Assembly (NCBI GenBank): GCA_012515365.1
Contig: JAAYYM010000350.1
Location: 1 to 9,211, forward strand
Length of the DNA: 9,211 nucleotides
Direction: 5' to 3'
DNA from: Clostridia bacterium
Lineage (GTDB): Bacteria; Bacillota_A; Clostridia; Lachnospirales; Lachnospiraceae
The notes beneath the pieces were generated by a model. That model was not told where the DNA came from. It did not search any database and saw nothing but the letters and a program-made list of their open reading frames with translations. The position numbers and the translations under genes were made by a program. Shown here in pieces: positions 6,304 through 9,211 of the stretch; the first letter of the stretch is position 1; every line of letters starts with the position of its first letter.

Positions 6304-6440
6304 ATGAACACAGCGAAAAGAGCACAATAGAAGGAACACCTCCAGTCAGAACTTGTGAAGGTACGTATAAGGACTATAATGTACATATTTACTTAGGAAA
6401 GGAGATATTCACACTTTATTTTTGGTATAAAAGAGTTTAA
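6304..6440 (+). pseudogene. Possible remnant of a small gene
   Basis: An ATG at 6304 is preceded by AGGAG at 6291-6295, eight bases away, but the frame meets TAG at its ninth codon (MNTAKRAQ then stop). Beyond the stop it continues KEHLQSELVK and then stops again, while another frame reads GTYKDYNVHIYLGKE and on to TAA at 6440. The pattern suggests a small gene with a nonsense mutation and a frameshift. I do not recognise the family, and chance is possible. Confidence 0.25.
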
Positions 6441-6469
6441 AAAGAAACCAAAACATACAAATATTAAAC

Positions 6470-6498
6470 TTGCAAATTGCTTAAAAAGAATGTATTAT
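6470..6498 (+). promoter_or_regulatory. Probable abiE promoter
   Basis: TTGCAA at 6470-6475 and TATTAT at 6493-6498 are 17 bases apart. A second -10-like TATAAT at 6503-6508 has only a weak TTAAAA (6481-6486) upstream at 16 bases. Either would place the operator palindrome at 6518-6537 at or just downstream of the transcription start. Confidence 0.45.
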
Positions 6499-6517
6499 AG
6501 TTTATAATGAGAATCAA

Positions 6518-6537
6518 ACAGTTTAAAAACGAACTGT
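6518..6537. promoter_or_regulatory. Operator-like palindrome upstream of abiEi
   Basis: ACAGTT (6518-6523) and AACTGT (6532-6537) form an inverted repeat with an 8-base spacer, and TGTATTATA is repeated directly at 6491-6499 and 6535-6543. AbiEi antitoxins are known to repress their own operon by binding inverted repeats in the promoter, so this is the natural candidate site. Specific binding here is inference. Confidence 0.45.
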
Positions 6538-6562
6538 ATTATACAAAAAATAAGGTGATGTT

Positions 6563-7327
6563 ATGAATTTATACTTTGAATTATTACAAAAACCAGTGTT
6601 TACAACTGATGATGTGAACCAATATTATGATAATATTGAAAGTACAAGGTCGGCCCTAAAGCGGCTTATGAAACAAAAACTGATTATGAAAATCAGAAAT
6701 AATCTGTATACCTGTATCAGTGGGGAAACAGGTGCGCCAGTAGCAAGTCGATTTCAGATAGCTTGTATGATTACAAAGAGTGCTTATATATCACATCACA
6801 CTGCAATAGAATATCATGGAATGTCGGATCAGGTATATTATGATGTATATGTGTCTTCTGAAACGCGATTTCAAGAATTCGAGTTTGATGGATATACCTA
6901 TAAATATATTCCTGCAAAAACGCAGACTGGTATTGAAAGTGTAAAATATAGTGGTGGAATTCGTGTTACTGACTTGGAGAAGACTTTGTTGGACAGTGTG
7001 AAAGATATGGATAAGATTGCAGGGATTGAAGAAGTGATTGCCTTTATTCAGTCAATTCGTAAATTAGATGAAAACAAGCTGTTCCAGTATTTAGCAGAGT
7101 ATCACAATCAGTTTTTGTATCAGAAAATGGGATATTTGTTGGAAACATATTGCAAGGCAAGTGGTCTAACAAACGGATTTTATGAGATGTGCATGGAGCA
7201 TATTGGGAAAAGCAATCGCTATCTCTCTAAAGATATTTTTCAGGGTTGTTATAATACAAAGTGGAAAATGGTTGTATCAGATGCGAAAGGATACTTGAAG
7301 AACGGAGTGAGTGGTGAAGATGATTGA
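6563..7327 (+). CDS. abiEi: AbiEi-type antitoxin and autorepressor (type IV toxin-antitoxin)
   Basis: Antitoxin of the AbiE abortive-infection system, 254 residues, cytosolic. An N-terminal winged helix (about residues 10-50: VFTTDDV, then STRSALKRLMKQKLIMKI, then NNLYT) should bind operator DNA. The antitoxin domain follows, with family-typical blocks SAYISHHTAIEYHGMSDQ at 73-90 and IRVTDLEKTLLDSV at 133-146. The length is normal for AbiEi proteins of low-GC Gram-positives. ATG at 6563 is preceded by AAGGTGAT at 6552-6559. Its 3' end overlaps the toxin gene by 8 bases if the toxin starts at ATG 7320, the usual coupled arrangement. In characterised systems AbiEi does not bind the toxin protein but counteracts its effect and represses the operon; autorepression here is supported by the palindrome at 6518-6537. 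Confidence 0.92.
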   Translation: MNLYFELLQKPVFTTDDVNQYYDNIESTRSALKRLMKQKLIMKIRNNLYTCISGETGAPVASRFQIACMITKSAYISHHTAIEYHGMSDQVYYDVYVSSETRFQEFEFDGYTYKYIPAKTQTGIESVKYSGGIRVTDLEKTLLDSVKDMDKIAGIEEVIAFIQSIRKLDENKLFQYLAEYHNQFLYQKMGYLLETYCKASGLTNGFYEMCMEHIGKSNRYLSKDIFQGCYNTKWKMVVSDAKGYLKNGVSGEDD

Positions 7328-8285
7328 ATATAATAAAATACAACTTGGCAGAATTGCACAGCAATATGGATTTGTTAGAGATACTTTCGAAAAGGTTCTG
7401 CGTCTAAAAGAGATACTGAAATTTATGAATAACGAACCGTATTTACAGGAGCATCTGGTATTGAAAGGTGGAACTGCAATCAATATGGTGATTTTCAATC
7501 TTCCAAGATTGTCTGTGGACATTGATATGGATTATATTCCCAATGTTACAAAGGATGAAATGGCAGAGGACAGGGAAAAGATTGCTGCAATTCTCAAGGA
7601 ATATATGGATATGGAAGGCTATCAGCTGTCCACAGCGTCTAGATTTAACTTTAGTCTGGATGCGTTTCATTATCAATACCGGAATTCAGCAGGTAATATG
7701 GATAATATTAAGATAGAGCTGAATTATTCCTTGAGATCTCATGTGTTGAAACCGATAAAAACCGAGATACTAACAGATGTTTTCGAAGAAAGATTTGAAA
7801 TTCGTACACTTGCACCAATGGAAGTATTTGCGGCAAAAACAAATGCGTTGATAAGCCGTGCAGCAGCCAGAGATTTGTACGATTTTAACAATATGGTTTA
7901 TTATGGACTCTTTGATTCAGATGAGAAAGATATGTTCCGAAAATGCATTATCTTTTACAATTCAATTTCGCAGGAAAAAGTAAATAAAACTTTTGATACA
8001 TCTGCAATCGAGAGATTAACATTTCAGAAGATAAGACGAGATTTATTTCCTGTTCTTCGGAAAAAGGAAAATTTTGATTTAGATGAAAGGAAGTTAAGTG
8101 CAAGAAAATATATTGCAGATCTGATGCAGGTTACAGCAGAAGAAATGGAATATATGGAAGCGTTTGAACAAAAAGAATACAGACCAGAATTACTATTTAA
8201 GGATGCTGAAATTTTAGAACGAGTGAAAGAACATCCAATGGCACTATGGAAATGTAAATCTCACGATAGCTGTTATTATCCGTAA
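7320..8285 (+). CDS. abiEii: AbiEii nucleotidyltransferase toxin (type IV toxin-antitoxin)
   Basis: Toxin of the AbiE system, a DNA-polymerase-beta-like nucleotidyltransferase (AbiEii/AbiGii family). Family members transfer nucleotides, tRNA being the documented target of some (MenT group), and cause reversible growth arrest that blocks phage spread. From ATG 7320 it has 321 residues. Motifs: KGGT at 49-52; LSVDID at 64-69 with the metal-binding Asp67 and Asp69; KIELNY at 131-136; and the K..AL..R...RD..D block at 173-188 (Lys173, Arg180, Arg184, Asp185, Asp188). All look intact, so the toxin should be active. Start choice: ATG 7320 gives the family-like MIEYNKIQLG, but GTG at 7314 or 7311 is better spaced from GGAG at 7304-7307, so the N-terminus may be two or three residues longer. 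Both genes lie in one operon. Confidence 0.92.
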   Translation: MIEYNKIQLGRIAQQYGFVRDTFEKVLRLKEILKFMNNEPYLQEHLVLKGGTAINMVIFNLPRLSVDIDMDYIPNVTKDEMAEDREKIAAILKEYMDMEGYQLSTASRFNFSLDAFHYQYRNSAGNMDNIKIELNYSLRSHVLKPIKTEILTDVFEERFEIRTLAPMEVFAAKTNALISRAAARDLYDFNNMVYYGLFDSDEKDMFRKCIIFYNSISQEKVNKTFDTSAIERLTFQKIRRDLFPVLRKKENFDLDERKLSARKYIADLMQVTAEEMEYMEAFEQKEYRPELLFKDAEILERVKEHPMALWKCKSHDSCYYP

Positions 8286-8347
8286 TGTTGCTTACATTGG
8301 AGATATGGAGCAGTGCAACGCGAAGAGGTATTTCAATTTTATTCTTA

Positions 8348-8401
8348 CTTTATTGCCCACTCATGATATGATGTGGGTGGGTAATAAAGAGGGCAATAAA
8401 G
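8348..8401. repeat. Three-copy GGGYAATAAAG repeat forming alternative hairpins
   Basis: CTTTATTGCCC at 8348-8358 is the exact inverse of GGGCAATAAAG at 8391-8401. A tandem variant, GGGTAATAAAG, precedes it at 8379-8389. The left arm (8349-8360) can therefore pair with 8377-8388 (12 bp, one G-T wobble) or with 8391-8401, but not with both. No T-tract follows. It may be an attenuator, a protein-binding array or a recombination site. Confidence 0.65.
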
Positions 8402-8447
8402 CAAATCCGGGTATTGGAAGGTGCTTATGTAAATATGTATGAAACTG

Positions 8448-8464
8448 ACCGATAGAAACCGATA
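8448..8464 (+). repeat. Direct repeat ACCGATA, one helical turn apart
   Basis: ACCGATA occurs at 8448-8454 and 8458-8464, 10 bases apart, shortly before GGAGG at 8468-8472. There is no ORF starting at that GGAGG. It may be a regulatory site for the downstream gene; short repeats of this size can arise by chance. Confidence 0.3.
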
Positions 8465-8522
8465 AATGGAGGCACCTAAAAAGAAAAGTGATTATGATAA
8501 TATGAGGAAAGAACAATCAACT

Positions 8523-9211
8523 ATGAAGGAGAAGAAGGACAAAATGGGAATGTTCACAAAACTGAAAGACAAACTAAATCAAGGGGCAGTGTGTAATACA
8601 GATATTGTATCAGCCTCTTTTGTTTTGGGGATTCAAGATATCTTCGCATTACAAAATTGTGATGATGTTATTGTGGTTGGAAGATTAAAAGGTAAGGTTA
8701 CTGTGGGTGATGCTGTATATATTTCTGATATGGGAGATGATGATGCCCAGATTTTCTTGACAACTATCTTGGGGATTGAAACCGGTCCGGGTATATCAGC
8801 CAAAGAAGCTTCTGACTGTCATGTAGGCTTAAAAATAGAAAAAGGAAAGTTACATCATTTAAAAAGGGGAATGGTTCTACATACAAGAGACCAGTCGATT
8901 GCTGAGGTGCATAACGCATATATAAATGCTTTGGGAGATGCTTATGTGACACAACAAAATCTGGAATTGTCTAATGAAGACATAGCAGCGCTGAGTATTA
9001 CGGATTGTGCAGAAATATGGAGACTGTTTTCATGGCTTCATTCTCAAAAAGAAGAGGGTGAGGAACAACAGCAGGAGAATCATAAAAAAATTGATAAACT
9101 GGCAGCGGCACTGTGTCAGAAGATATTGAGCGCAAATGAGATTTTCTATGTATATAACAAAGCAACCGGAGAACCGCATTTGTTTTCGAGGACAATAAAA
9201 CGTGATGAGGG
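8523..9211 (+). CDS. Protein with a stand-alone EF-Tu domain-2-like beta-barrel (3' partial)
   Basis: The frame is open to the right edge (229 codons seen). Residues about 38-121 follow the beta-barrel pattern of translation GTPase domain 2: VIVVGRLKGKVTVGDAVYI at 49-67, ILGIETGP at 82-89, CHVGLKIEK at 99-107 and HLKRGMVLH at 112-120, matching the EF-Tu order of a G.V..G.I.VGD strand pair, a V.GIE strand, a VGL strand and RGMVL. There is no GTPase domain: no P-loop or NKxD precedes it. After it come a helical, Glu/Gln-rich segment (about 150-200) and the start of an unrecognised domain (FYVYNKATGEPHLFS). ATG 8523 follows GAGGAAAG at 8504-8511; in-frame ATGs at 8502, 8544 and 8550 are alternatives, 8550 being well spaced from AAGGA at 8535-8539. 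Function unknown; it may bind RNA, ribosomes or another protein through the barrel. Confidence 0.72.
   Translation, partial: MKEKKDKMGMFTKLKDKLNQGAVCNTDIVSASFVLGIQDIFALQNCDDVIVVGRLKGKVTVGDAVYISDMGDDDAQIFLTTILGIETGPGISAKEASDCHVGLKIEKGKLHHLKRGMVLHTRDQSIAEVHNAYINALGDAYVTQQNLELSNEDIAALSITDCAEIWRLFSWLHSQKEEGEEQQQENHKKIDKLAAALCQKILSANEIFYVYNKATGEPHLFSRTIKRDE

Larger units (their letters stand above)
6265..6562 (+). other. Intergenic stretch between the terminator and abiEi
   Basis: No intact gene is supported. It contains a broken small ORF (6304-6440) and, from about 6470, the AbiE promoter and operator region. The reading frame running through 6213-6440 starts inside the terminator hairpin and is not credible as a whole. 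Confidence 0.5.

Noticed and set aside
6213..6440. 75-codon ORF between the candidate RNA and abiEi
   Set aside because: It begins just ahead of the terminator hairpin and reads through it; only the 3' part could be remnant coding sequence.

Overview
The window looks like an accessory segment of a low-GC Firmicute genome, most likely a gut Clostridia/Lachnospiraceae-type organism. The evidence is AT-rich coding sequence, strong Shine-Dalgarno sites, sigma-A-like promoters, and protein families typical of that group. The taxonomic call is inference. All recognisable genes lie on the + strand.

Layout. 1-2129: a large membrane-anchored, mostly extracytoplasmic protein of unknown function that runs off the left edge. 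The first 88 bases hold a perfect 25-bp inverted repeat at the window edge. 2239-3228: a single-domain RelA/SpoT-type (p)ppGpp synthetase-like protein with no hydrolase domain. 3229-3706: no convincing gene, but iterated 8-mers, two hairpins, promoter-like -10 boxes and a possible minus-strand small RNA. 3707-5771: a translationally coupled pair, an AAA15/OLD-like ATPase followed by a small TOPRIM protein, resembling the logic of PARIS, AbiL and OLD-type anti-phage systems. 5772-6562: no convincing protein gene, but a near-consensus promoter (TTGAAA, 17 bp, TATAAT) and a very strong intrinsic terminator about 420 bases downstream, enclosing a hairpin-rich, visibly more GC-rich segment that I read as a candidate structured non-coding RNA. 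6563-8285: an AbiEi/AbiEii type IV toxin-antitoxin (abortive infection) operon with an operator-like palindrome upstream. 8286-8522: a short intergenic region with a three-copy GGGYAATAAAG repeat that can form two mutually exclusive hairpins. 8523-9211: a protein running off the right edge that carries a stand-alone EF-Tu domain-2-like beta-barrel.

Together this reads as a small defence/stress island: an alarmone synthetase-like gene, an ATPase-TOPRIM effector pair and AbiE, each apparently with its own promoter. The least explained element is the promoter-to-terminator segment at about 5848-6264 between the two defence operons.
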